Origin: Ruania zhangjianzhongii
Lineage (GTDB): Bacteria; Actinomycetota; Actinomycetes; Actinomycetales; Beutenbergiaceae
Length of the DNA stretch: 64,000 bases
Direction: 5' to 3'
Assembly (NCBI RefSeq): GCF_008000995.1
Contig: NZ_CP042828.1
Coordinates: forward strand, 434,001-498,000
Below, piece by piece: positions 6,919-15,212 of this stretch. Numbering within the stretch: position 1 is the stretch's first letter; the number at the start of each line of letters is the position of its first letter. The translations under genes were made by a program, and so were the position numbers. The notes under the pieces were generated by a model, which was not told the origin of the DNA, ran no database searches, and saw only the letters and a list, made by a program, of their open reading frames with translations.

Positions 6919-9171
6919 TCAGCTGGCCCAGGTGCGCAGGGAGACCACTCGTGCGCTCTCGGCACCGTTGGTGGCCTCGACCACCAGCCGGACGCCGTCG
7001 ACCTCGATCGGTTCGGTGAGCCGGTGCCGACGGTGCCGGTGCCGGTTCTCGGTCACCTGCGCCAGCGTCTGCCACCGGTCACCGGAGCGGGCCTCGATCC
7101 GGTAGTCGCGGACCAGGGTGGGCAGCACGTCGAACGGAGTGCGGTGGTGGTGCAGGTTGATCAGGTCCTCGTCCAGGTCGTCATCGAAGACCGCGGCTAC
7201 CTCGGCCACGGTCACCGGCTCGTCCCAGGCCAGCTCCAGATGCGGCGCCGGGTCATGGTCCAGCGGGGCGGAGATCCACAGCTGCGGACCTCCCCACGGT
7301 CGCGCGTACCCGCCCACGGCCCGCTGGGCAGCGAACGCGTCGGTCGCCTCGAGCAACCGCAGGCACACCGAGGAGCGCTGCAGCACCTGCTTCCACTCCC
7401 GCCACTGCTCGGTGTAGGCCTCCTCCGCCGGCAGATCTCGGTGAGTGAGCGTGAGCACGCCCGGTAGTGCGCCGTCGGCGGTGTGCAGCCGGACCTGAGC
7501 ATTCGCCCGGAGCACCACGAACGCGTTCTGCGGATCCTCGAGGTCCCAGTCCAGTGGCAGCGTCACCCACTGCTTCTCCCCGGCGGCCACCTTCACGGTG
7601 ACGGTGCCCACCTTCCGGTGCGGGACGTAGTTCTGCGGCCGGCGGACCTCGTGTACCTCGACCACCAGCTCGGTATCGGCAGCGGCGTCCAGGAGTACTT
7701 CCAGGTCTGCCACGGCCGGGTCGGCCGGCAGTACGATCGCCAGATGGTCGGTCAGCGACCAGTGCCCCGTCGGCGGTCCGGCAGCGAGCGTGCGCAGCGT
7801 GGAGGAGGCGCTCACCCGAGCGCGCACCGCGTGGTCGTCCGGATCGTCGTGGAGCACGCCCAGCACCGAGGCGTCGGAGCGCACCAGCGCACGGTGCACG
7901 CTCGCCATCCGCTCGGCAGCGAGCTCGCGCGGCGTCACCTGCTGCTGCACCGCCAGTGCGGCTGCGGTTCCCGCCGCTTCACCGATGACGGCGCAGGTCG
8001 CCATCACCCGAGTCGTCCCGAAGGCCACGTGGGAGGCGGAGATCGTCCGCCCCGCCAGCCACAGGTTCGTCACGTTCTGCGAGTACAGGCTGCGCAGCGG
8101 GATGTGATAGTTCCCGTCCGGGTGCCAGTGCCGCGAGCCCTTCTCGCTCGCGTACATCCCACCCGGAGGATGCAGGTCGATCGACCAGCCACCATGGGCG
8201 ACCCGGTCATCGAAATGCACCTGGTCGAGGACCTCGTCCTGGACCAGGGTGTGGTCGCCGATGAACCGCCGGTACTCGCGTTTACCGGGCACTGCACCGA
8301 TCCACTCCAGGGTGAGGGTGTCCGCGTCGTACTCACCGGAGTTCTTGATGTGGTCCCAGATGCCGTAGATCACGCCCTGCAGCTCGTCCCGGATGCGCTC
8401 GTTGTCGGCGACCACGTCCAGCTCGCCGCCCCACTCGATCCACCAGTAGTCGCAGCCGTTCGCCTCCACCCGGATACCGCGCAGCTCCGGGATCGGGGTG
8501 GTGGTGATGTCCTTGGCGAACGAGGGCGGCACGAACTTCTCCGGCCGTCCGGTGTCCTTGGTGTAGAACAGGATCGTCGAGCCCAGGGTGTTGTCGTCCG
8601 GAACCTCCGGCGCCCAGGACTCGCCGAACACCGAGCGGGCTTCCCGTCCGGTGCGGAACCGGGCTCCGGCGAGGTAGCCGACCAGCCCGTCCCCGCTGGC
8701 GTCCACGAACGCCGGTGAGGTGAACTGCAGCGAGCGCTCCGAGCCCATCTGCCAGCCGGTGACCGACTCGATCCTGCGGTCGGATTCGGGTCCGGTGGCG
8801 CGCACGTGCCGGATGTCGGTGTTCAGGAACAGCTCGATGTTCTCCTCGGCGCGCACGGCCTCGAGCACCACCAGGTCCCAGTAGTAGGGGTTGCCCTCCG
8901 GGTTGGTGAACTGGTTCTGGACGAACAGCTCGCCCATGATCCCGGTCTCCCGGGCATAGTGCTGCGCCCCGTGTGCGGTCGCCCCGCAGACCCAGACTCG
9001 CACCTCGGACGAGGAGTTGCCGCCGAGGACGGGGCGGTTCTGCACCAACGCCACGTGGGTCCCTTGCCGGGCCGCGGCGATCGCTGCGCACACGCCCGCC
9101 AGGCCACCGCCGACGACGGTCAGGTCGGTGGCGATCTCCTCGGTGGGGATGTCTCGGTCTGGGGTGGTCAT
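6919..9171 (-). CDS. FAD-dependent oxidoreductase (PF12831 type), 750 residues
   Basis: Residues about 16-45 show an FAD dinucleotide fold (TVVGGGLAGVCAAIAAARQG), followed by PVLGGNSSSE, typical of the FAD-dependent oxidoreductase family PF12831; a middle VDASGDG and a later GRTISASHVAFGTTRV complete the flavin fold. The C-terminal third (after about 450) looks like an added beta-rich domain of unknown role. The gene ends an operon of sugar ABC importer plus RpiR regulator, 7 bases after the regulator. Related proteins are often found beside glycosidases and sugar importers but most have no known reaction; oxidation of a sugar or cyclitol is a reasonable guess only. No signal peptide, so cytosolic. 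Confidence 0.82.
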   Translation of the reverse strand: MTTPDRDIPTEEIATDLTVVGGGLAGVCAAIAAARQGTHVALVQNRPVLGGNSSSEVRVWVCGATAHGAQHYARETGIMGELFVQNQFTNPEGNPYYWDLVVLEAVRAEENIELFLNTDIRHVRATGPESDRRIESVTGWQMGSERSLQFTSPAFVDASGDGLVGYLAGARFRTGREARSVFGESWAPEVPDDNTLGSTILFYTKDTGRPEKFVPPSFAKDITTTPIPELRGIRVEANGCDYWWIEWGGELDVVADNERIRDELQGVIYGIWDHIKNSGEYDADTLTLEWIGAVPGKREYRRFIGDHTLVQDEVLDQVHFDDRVAHGGWSIDLHPPGGMYASEKGSRHWHPDGNYHIPLRSLYSQNVTNLWLAGRTISASHVAFGTTRVMATCAVIGEAAGTAAALAVQQQVTPRELAAERMASVHRALVRSDASVLGVLHDDPDDHAVRARVSASSTLRTLAAGPPTGHWSLTDHLAIVLPADPAVADLEVLLDAAADTELVVEVHEVRRPQNYVPHRKVGTVTVKVAAGEKQWVTLPLDWDLEDPQNAFVVLRANAQVRLHTADGALPGVLTLTHRDLPAEEAYTEQWREWKQVLQRSSVCLRLLEATDAFAAQRAVGGYARPWGGPQLWISAPLDHDPAPHLELAWDEPVTVAEVAAVFDDDLDEDLINLHHHRTPFDVLPTLVRDYRIEARSGDRWQTLAQVTENRHRHRRHRLTEPIEVDGVRLVVEATNGAESARVVSLRTWAS

Positions 9172-9178
9172 CGGCTCC

Positions 9179-10108
9179 TCAGCTTTTCGTCGATGGTGGG
9201 GGAGGGGGTACGGATCCGGTGTCCGGGCCGATCACGAACTCGATCCCGAGCGCGTCCGGGATGCGCTGGGCCACCAGGACCCAGAGCAGCGCGGCGGTCA
9301 GGGTGTCGCTCGCCCGGCCGGCGAAGTAGTCGGTCCAGGCGCTGCCCTCGCGGGTGCCGGTGTACAGGGCTACTTCCACCTCGCGGGCGAGCGTGCAGCC
9401 CGGATCGCTGATGATGGCGACTGTGTGCGCGCCACGTGCCGCGGACAGTCGGCAGAACTCCAGGGCGGCCACATCCTCGGTGGAGCGGGCGAGCACCAGG
9501 GCCACATCGCCGGGACCCATCAGGCTCGCGGCGACCCGGCTCGCCTGCTGGCTCTCGTGCCGCCACACCGGCCGGCCGATGCGCAACAGTCGCAGGTACA
9601 GCTCGTGCAGGGCGACCGAGTCGCCCCACTCGCCGTGCAGGTGGATCCGGCCGGCCGCGGCGATCCATCCGGCAGCGCGCGAGGCGCCGTCCAGGTCGAG
9701 GGCACCCATCAGATGGCGGGCGGCCCGGGTCTGCGCCGAGACGAGTACTCCGAGCACGTCCTCGGCGGTGTCCGCCGGGTTGATCGCGGTGCCGATGTCC
9801 CGCTGCCAGCCGCCCTGCACCTCTCGGCCGTGCTCGGTGGCGATCGCCGCTCGCAGCGCCGGGAAGCCGGAGTAGCCGAGGACTCCGGCCAGCCGGGTCA
9901 GGGTGGCCGGCGAGACGTCCGAGGCGGCGGCCAGATGGGTGATCGACATCCCGCTCACCTCGGCCGGGGAGGCGACGATATGTGCGGCCGCGCGTGCGGT
10001 GGCACCGCTGAGCGTGGGCAGCGTGTCCCGCAGCGCCTGCAGCGGGCTGGCGTCGTCCGCCTGTGATCGTCGCGGGCGGGCGGGGTGGTCGGGCTTGTCC
10101 TGGGCCAT
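9179..10108 (-). CDS. MurR/RpiR-family transcriptional regulator
   Basis: 309 residues. An N-terminal RpiR helix-turn-helix (about 25-100; motif ITHLAAASDVSPATLTRLAGVLGYSGFP) is followed by a SIS sugar-phosphate-binding domain (about 130-280; IHLHGEWGDSVALHELYLRL, then DVALVLARSTED). Such regulators sense phosphorylated sugars. ATG at 10108 has GGGAGCC upstream. Its place inside the operon, after the permeases and before the oxidoreductase, suggests local control of this importer; the palindrome at 13458-13474 is a candidate site. Confidence 0.9.
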   Translation of the reverse strand: MAQDKPDHPARPRRSQADDASPLQALRDTLPTLSGATARAAAHIVASPAEVSGMSITHLAAASDVSPATLTRLAGVLGYSGFPALRAAIATEHGREVQGGWQRDIGTAINPADTAEDVLGVLVSAQTRAARHLMGALDLDGASRAAGWIAAAGRIHLHGEWGDSVALHELYLRLLRIGRPVWRHESQQASRVAASLMGPGDVALVLARSTEDVAALEFCRLSAARGAHTVAIISDPGCTLAREVEVALYTGTREGSAWTDYFAGRASDTLTAALLWVLVAQRIPDALGIEFVIGPDTGSVPPPPPSTKS

Positions 10109-10206
10109 CGGGGCTCCCGGTTACGTGGAGTACAGCTGAGCAGTGGGATGGCCGCCATTCTCGCCGACCCGCTGCGCGCCGGGTGTGGCCGGGGCTGCGA
10201 TCGTGC

Positions 10207-11112
10207 TCATTTGATCCCGGTATGGGTGAGTGCTCGGATGAACCGCTTCTGCAGCACCAGGAAGACGATCAGCACCGGAATGATCGAGACCACCGAGGCG
10301 GCCATGGTCAGGTTCGCGGAGATCGCCCCCTGCTCGTCGGTGAAGCCGGCCAGCGCCAGGGGCAGCGTGTAGGTCTCCGGGCTGGAGATCAGCACCAACG
10401 GGGTCTCATAGTCGTTCCAGGACCAGACGAAGGTGAGAATGCCCAGTGCGCTCATCACCGGGGTGGCCATCGGCAGGTACAGCCGCCAGAAGATCTGCCA
10501 CTCGTTCGCGCCGTCGATCCGAGCAGCCTCGGCGAACGCCGCCGGCTGACCGACGAAGAACTGGCGCATCAGGAACGTACCGAGCACGGTGAACATCCCG
10601 GGCAGGATCAGCGCCCAGAGTGTGTCGTAGAGGCCGAGCTGCTGGAAGTAGATGAACCGCGGTACCAGCAGGAGCTGAGCCGGAATGATCGACGTGGCCA
10701 GATAGGCCAGGAACACCTTGTCCCGGCCGCGGAAGTACAGCCGGGCGAACGCATAACCGGCCATCGTGGCGGTGAACACCTCACCGAGAACCCGCACGGT
10801 GGCCACGATCACCGAGTTGGCGAACGCCGGCAGGATCGAACCCTCACCGGTGAGTACCTCCACGAAGGCGTCCCAGTGCACGGGGTCCGGGATCCACTCC
10901 ATCGGTACGACGAAGGCTTCGGCATTGGTCTTCAGCGAGGTGGAGAGCATCCAGACGAACGGCAGCAGGAACGCCAGCGCGAGCAGCCACATCGGGATCG
11001 CCCACAGCCACCGGCTCCGGGCAGCGCGGCGCTGGCGTGGCGTGCGGCCGGTGCGGTCTCGGGTCGAGGCGGCGGCGGGTGTGGGTCGGGGGCGCACAGC
11101 GGTGTCAGTCAT
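10207..11112 (-). CDS. Carbohydrate ABC transporter permease (MalG type)
   Basis: 301 residues, CUT1 inner-membrane permease with a Thr/Arg/Pro-rich cytosolic N-terminus, about six helices and an EAA loop (FAEAARIDGANEWQIFWRLYLP). It overlaps the preceding permease by 8 bases and is followed by the RpiR gene after 98 bases. Partner of 11105-12037 and the lipoprotein 12037-13347. Confidence 0.93.
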   Translation of the reverse strand: MTDTAVRPRPTPAAASTRDRTGRTPRQRRAARSRWLWAIPMWLLALAFLLPFVWMLSTSLKTNAEAFVVPMEWIPDPVHWDAFVEVLTGEGSILPAFANSVIVATVRVLGEVFTATMAGYAFARLYFRGRDKVFLAYLATSIIPAQLLLVPRFIYFQQLGLYDTLWALILPGMFTVLGTFLMRQFFVGQPAAFAEAARIDGANEWQIFWRLYLPMATPVMSALGILTFVWSWNDYETPLVLISSPETYTLPLALAGFTDEQGAISANLTMAASVVSIIPVLIVFLVLQKRFIRALTHTGIK

Positions 11113-12037
11113 GCAAGGCCCTTCCTCGTTGTGCCCGCCACATCGCCAGGGTCAGCAGCAGCACCCCGACGAAGGTGACCAGCCCGATCGCGGCCGCATA
11201 GCCGAACCGGTAGAACTGAAAACCGGTCTGATACATGTAGTACGGCAGCACGGTGGTGGAGTCGCCCGGGCCGCCGGAGGTGAGCAGCGCCACCAGACCG
11301 AACCCCTGAGACGTACCGATGAACAGGGTGACCAGCAGGAACACGGTGGTGGGCAGCAGCGAGGGCCAGGTGATGGCGCGGAACCTACGCCACGGTCCTG
11401 CGCCGTCGACCTCTGCCGCCTCGTACAGATCGGTCGGAGCATCCTGGAGCGCCGAGAGATAGATGACTGCTGCGTACCCCAGACCGCTCCAGATCGCGAC
11501 GATGATCAACGCCGGCAACGCCCAGTAGGAGGAGGCGAACCAGCCGGGTAGATCGGCGAGCCCGAGGAGGGAGAGGAACTGGTTTACCACTCCGGCGGAG
11601 GGGTTCATCAGCATCAGCCAGGTCATCCCGACGGCTACGGTCGAGACGATGTACGGCATGAAGAACATCGCCCGCAGCACGCCGCGTCCCGGAATGTCGC
11701 GGTCCAGGGCGAGAGAGAGGGCAAGGCCGCAGACGACGGTCATCGGCACGCTCACCCCGGCGTAGATGACCGTGCGCCCGACGCTGCCCCAGAACGTCGG
11801 GTCCTGGAGCACGTTGACGAAGTTGTCCGCGCCGATGAACTCGATCCCACCGAGGCCAGAGACCAGGTTCCAGTCGGTGAACGCCAGCACCACCACTGAG
11901 AGCAGGGGGACGAACGTGAACAGCGTGACTCCCACCAGGTTCGGCAGGATGAACAGCCAGCCGGCGCGGGCGCGTGGGCCCGCCTGGCTCGCCGGGGGTG
12001 TTGGAGCTGCGGGTGCCTGTGCGGCGGTGACCACCAT
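11105..12037 (-). CDS. Carbohydrate ABC transporter permease (MalF type)
   Basis: 310 residues, about six membrane helices, EAA-type loop LYEAAEVDGAGPWRRFRAITWP. The ATG at 12037 shares one base with the stop of the binding-protein gene. Forms the importer with 10207-11112. Confidence 0.93.
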   Translation of the reverse strand: MVVTAAQAPAAPTPPASQAGPRARAGWLFILPNLVGVTLFTFVPLLSVVVLAFTDWNLVSGLGGIEFIGADNFVNVLQDPTFWGSVGRTVIYAGVSVPMTVVCGLALSLALDRDIPGRGVLRAMFFMPYIVSTVAVGMTWLMLMNPSAGVVNQFLSLLGLADLPGWFASSYWALPALIIVAIWSGLGYAAVIYLSALQDAPTDLYEAAEVDGAGPWRRFRAITWPSLLPTTVFLLVTLFIGTSQGFGLVALLTSGGPGDSTTVLPYYMYQTGFQFYRFGYAAAIGLVTFVGVLLLTLAMWRAQRGRALHD

Positions 12038-13347
12038 CAGCTCTGCTCCCCGAACCGGTCGATCGCGGCCTGAGCCTGCGAATCGATCGAGTCGATCGCC
12101 GCCTGCGGCGACCGCTCACCGAGCCAGCACACGTCGCGCTGCTGCTGGTAGGCGAGATCGATCTCGGGATAGGCGGTCAGGTTCGTGTCCACGTACAGCT
12201 CGGTCTCGTCCTCGAAGAACACCCGCCGGAAGGAGTCGACGTCGAACCACTCATCGGCGTCCTCACCGAGCAGGCCGGTCAGGACGGTCTCATCGTCGAC
12301 GTTCTCCAGGGTGGGGATCCGTCCCCCTGGTGCCAGGTAGGGCGGGCCCTCCTTGATGTAGAAGCGGATGAACTCCCAGGCGAGGTCCTGCTTGGTGGAT
12401 TTCGGGTTGATCATCATGAAGTCCCCGAACGGTCCGCCGTTCCAGCTGTCCGGGCCGACAGTGGGCATCGGAGCCGCGGCGACGGTGAAGTCGTGCGGGT
12501 ACTCCTCAGGGTCATAGAGGTAGCGCAGGCTGTAGGGCTCGGTGGCCCACAGGCTGAACTCCTCGGCAACGAACCCGTTCTGCTGAAAGACCTCCAGCTG
12601 TCGGGCGAGTACCTCGGTCCACGGGAAGAGGACGCCCTCGTCGATCATCGTGCGACTGAGCTGCATGTGCTCCAGGAATGCCGGGTGGGAGAGGTTGGAG
12701 TCTCCGCTGTCGGTGTACCAGTAGTTCGGGCCGAGCTCGAGCCGGGGCAGGTCCGGCAGGCGGTAGCAGCCGAACCGTTCGCCGGTGGTCAGCTCGCGCG
12801 ACATGGCGACGAACTCCTCCACGGTCCACTCGGTCGGCACCTCCAGCCCGGCAGCGTCCAGGTGTGCCGTGTTCAGCAGGATGAGCGCCCGAGAGCGGGC
12901 CGTGGCCAGCGCGGTGATCCGCCCGTCCTGCCAGTAGGCCTTCGGGGTCTCGGTGTCCAGGAAGGGCTCGAAGCCGGGCTCCGTCTCGACCCGGTCGGTC
13001 AGGTCCAGTCCCATCCCCGAGCCGGACCGCAGCGCCAGCGACTTCATCGGATAGGTGATGTAGACGTCGATGTCCACGCCACCCTGCAACGCGGTGTCGA
13101 GCTTGAGGTTGCCCCGGTCATCGTTGATGAACCGGGTGTAGTTCACCGTGTACTCGGGGTAGGCCTCCTCGAATGCCGCGATCACGTCGGCCGGCCCGGA
13201 CTCGGCGGGTACACCGCCCCAGACGTTCAGCGTGGTGGCAGCCGAGGACGCTCGTCCACCGCCGCAACCGGTCAGTGCGGTGAGGGCGGTGGCGCCCAGG
13301 CCGCCAGCGAGGAGGTTGCGGCGGCTGAGCCGCGGTGCGGCGCTCAC
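12037..13347 (-). CDS. ABC transporter substrate-binding lipoprotein
   Basis: 436 residues, family 1 solute-binding protein. R9-R10, a hydrophobic core and lipobox LTGC (Cys28) indicate a Tat lipoprotein. The annotated start is GTG at 13347; it overlaps the stop of a 12-residue reading frame that has the better ribosome-binding site (13344-13382), suggesting coupled translation. The mature part has the typical PTEWTVEEF and LAWEFIRFYI elements. The ligand is unknown; neighbours suggest a sugar or sugar derivative. Confidence 0.9.
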   Translation of the reverse strand: MSAAPRLSRRNLLAGGLGATALTALTGCGGGRASSAATTLNVWGGVPAESGPADVIAAFEEAYPEYTVNYTRFINDDRGNLKLDTALQGGVDIDVYITYPMKSLALRSGSGMGLDLTDRVETEPGFEPFLDTETPKAYWQDGRITALATARSRALILLNTAHLDAAGLEVPTEWTVEEFVAMSRELTTGERFGCYRLPDLPRLELGPNYWYTDSGDSNLSHPAFLEHMQLSRTMIDEGVLFPWTEVLARQLEVFQQNGFVAEEFSLWATEPYSLRYLYDPEEYPHDFTVAAAPMPTVGPDSWNGGPFGDFMMINPKSTKQDLAWEFIRFYIKEGPPYLAPGGRIPTLENVDDETVLTGLLGEDADEWFDVDSFRRVFFEDETELYVDTNLTAYPEIDLAYQQQRDVCWLGERSPQAAIDSIDSQAQAAIDRFGEQS

Positions 13348-13382
13348 CCGCGCGCTCGCTGCGGTGTTGTGAGGTGCTGCAT
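13344..13382 (-). CDS. Possible 12-residue leader peptide
   Basis: An ATG at 13382 preceded by GAGGGAGATCC opens a 12-codon frame (MQHLTTPQRARG) whose TGA overlaps the GTG start of the lipoprotein gene (GTGA). The lipoprotein start has no good Shine-Dalgarno sequence of its own. It may be a translation-coupling leader; chance is the alternative. Confidence 0.35.
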   Translation of the reverse strand: MQHLTTPQRARG

Positions 13383-13457
13383 CGGATCTCCCTCGATCGG
13401 GTCTGCAAGAAGTTACCGACCAAGAGGAGAGAAATCAAGACATCATGAAAATTACTT

Positions 13458-13474
13458 GCGAACCGTGGGTTCGC
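13458..13474. promoter_or_regulatory. Palindromic candidate operator upstream of the ABC operon
   Basis: GCGAACC-GTG-GGTTCGC is a perfect 7+3+7 palindrome about 75 bases upstream of the leader frame and also lies just downstream of the next operon's last gene. It may be the site for the RpiR-type regulator of this operon, or a short terminator stem for the gene ending at 13542. Confidence 0.45.
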
Positions 13475-13541
13475 GAACGCTTGCTCGTGCGGCATTCTGG
13501 GCGATTTGCCGCGCCAGGCAGCGTTCGCGGAAAGGTCTGGG

Positions 13542-15212
13542 TCAGCCGAGGTGGGCGGGTTCGGGCCGGTGCACACCGCGGGGCCGGTAGCCGAGGGCGC
13601 CGGCGAGGCCGAGCAGGTCGGCGAGCAGCCAGATAATGGTCAACCACATCTCCGTGCCCTGCAGTCCGGGCTCGGCATCGGCTCGGGAACCATCGGCGCC
13701 GCCCGCGCTGAACCCGAACCCCGCGCTGTCTTGCCAGCGCGCCAATGCCTCGCGGAGCAGCCGCTCGGCGAGCCGGGTCTGGTCGTCCTTGCGGTAGCCG
13801 GTAGTGCGCACCAGCCACAGCGGGTGCGCGACGTCGAGCACGTTGCAGGCGTTCTGCCGCTCGGCGGTGAAGTACCGAGCATCCTGGGCATGCCGGAGCA
13901 CGGTGTCGACGATCCGTTCCGGATGCGGCACAGCGATCCCGAACTGGGCAAAGGTGCCTCGGCTGGCCCGGTAGAAGCCGTTCACCGGCTGCAGCAGGCC
14001 GTCCTCGCCTGGCTGGCCCCACATCCCGGTCTGCGGGTCCGCCCGGCGCACCAACCAACCGATCAGTGCATCGAGCGGTGCTGCCGGCGGGGTCGGGCTG
14101 CGCCGGCTGTTCCACAGCATCGCGGTACCGAGCGCATCCACCCAGTGGCCCGCACGCCACGCTTTGCGCTGCCACGGCAGGCCCGCCACGAAGCTGACCA
14201 CCTCCTCCGCCGACAGGTCCGCCACCGCGTGCACACCGGTGAGGAACTCGCTGCCGAGGATGTCGAGCGCGTAGCCGACGCTGAGCACGTGGTAGGCGGC
14301 TGGCGGGTCGGAGAGGGACAGCGGCTGCGCCGGGTCCCGGCCCAGCTCGCCGACCAGTCCGGTGCGCGGGTCCTGCCAGCCGCGGAGCAGCGCGATCGTC
14401 TCCTCGCCCGAGCGTTGCACCGGGGGTGCGCCGGTAAGCAGATCACTGATCTCCACCGCGTCGCACTGGGCGCGCACCGTGACCGGGCTGCCGGGCTTGT
14501 CGCCGAACAGGGCGGCTTCGGCGTTCCAGGCCCGGTCCAGGACCTGCGCTGCCTGCTCTCGTGCCCGGTCGGCGAAGTCCCGCAGCCGCTGCTCCAGGTC
14601 GCCTGCCGGAGCAGTAGGCGATCCGGGAACGGGGCGGTGACCGTCGGCCAGCTCCGGAACCCGCCAGCGCAACACCCGGGCGGGATTGCCACCCACCACA
14701 GCGCCGGCGGGTACGTCCTTGGTGACCACGGCACCCGCGGCGATCACCGAGCGGTCCCCGATCTGCACGCCGTCGAGGATCACGCAGTGCGACCCGATCC
14801 AGACGTCATCACCGATCTCGATGCCTCGTTCGCTGATCGGCTGGCGGAACACCTCCACGTCCGGATCGGTCATCGTGTGGTTGAAGCCGATGATTGAGGT
14901 GTGCGCACCCACGCGGACCGCGCTGCCGAACCGGACCGGCCCGCGGATGATCGAGTATGCGTTGATCGTGCAGTGTCGGCCCATCTCGATCGCACCGGTG
15001 ACCAGTGCGCCGGCAGCGATGTAGCTGCTGCGCCCCATCGTCAGCGCCGAGCACTGCACCGAGGCGAGCGCGGAGACGAAGGCCTTCTCCGCGAACTGGT
15101 AGTCCGGGGCGGTGGCGCTCAGCTCGGCCTGCACGGCGAGTTGTTCGGCCTGTTCGGTCTCGGTGGCCTCCGCCCAGAACCGCCAGGGGGAGAACTCGAG
15201 GTCCCGGTTCAT
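13542..15212 (-). CDS. Hexapeptide acyltransferase fused to an (alpha/alpha)-type C-terminal domain
   Basis: 556 residues from ATG at 15212, which has AAGGAG upstream and overlaps the previous stop by 4 bases. Residues about 55-190 are a left-handed beta-helix acyltransferase of the maa/NodL/CAT group: repeated hexapeptides, a candidate catalytic His in [11 protein letters not shown], and closing [17 protein letters not shown]. After a charged linker, residues about 250-540 look like a helical toroid (motifs [44 protein letters not shown]) as in terpene-cyclase-like or glycosidase-like folds. The fusion is unfamiliar to me. It ends an ABC-importer operon after a large glycosidase-like gene, so O-acetyl transfer to a sugar is conceivable; function unproven. 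Confidence 0.75.
   Translation of the reverse strand: MNRDLEFSPWRFWAEATETEQAEQLAVQAELSATAPDYQFAEKAFVSALASVQCSALTMGRSSYIAAGALVTGAIEMGRHCTINAYSIIRGPVRFGSAVRVGAHTSIIGFNHTMTDPDVEVFRQPISERGIEIGDDVWIGSHCVILDGVQIGDRSVIAAGAVVTKDVPAGAVVGGNPARVLRWRVPELADGHRPVPGSPTAPAGDLEQRLRDFADRAREQAAQVLDRAWNAEAALFGDKPGSPVTVRAQCDAVEISDLLTGAPPVQRSGEETIALLRGWQDPRTGLVGELGRDPAQPLSLSDPPAAYHVLSVGYALDILGSEFLTGVHAVADLSAEEVVSFVAGLPWQRKAWRAGHWVDALGTAMLWNSRRSPTPPAAPLDALIGWLVRRADPQTGMWGQPGEDGLLQPVNGFYRASRGTFAQFGIAVPHPERIVDTVLRHAQDARYFTAERQNACNVLDVAHPLWLVRTTGYRKDDQTRLAERLLREALARWQDSAGFGFSAGGADGSRADAEPGLQGTEMWLTIIWLLADLLGLAGALGYRPRGVHRPEPAHLG

Noticed and set aside
6672-7105. Small genes in the 6.6-7.1 kb region
   Set aside because: Overlapping short frames in several phases, no ribosome-binding site, no motif, and partly opposite the oxidoreductase gene.
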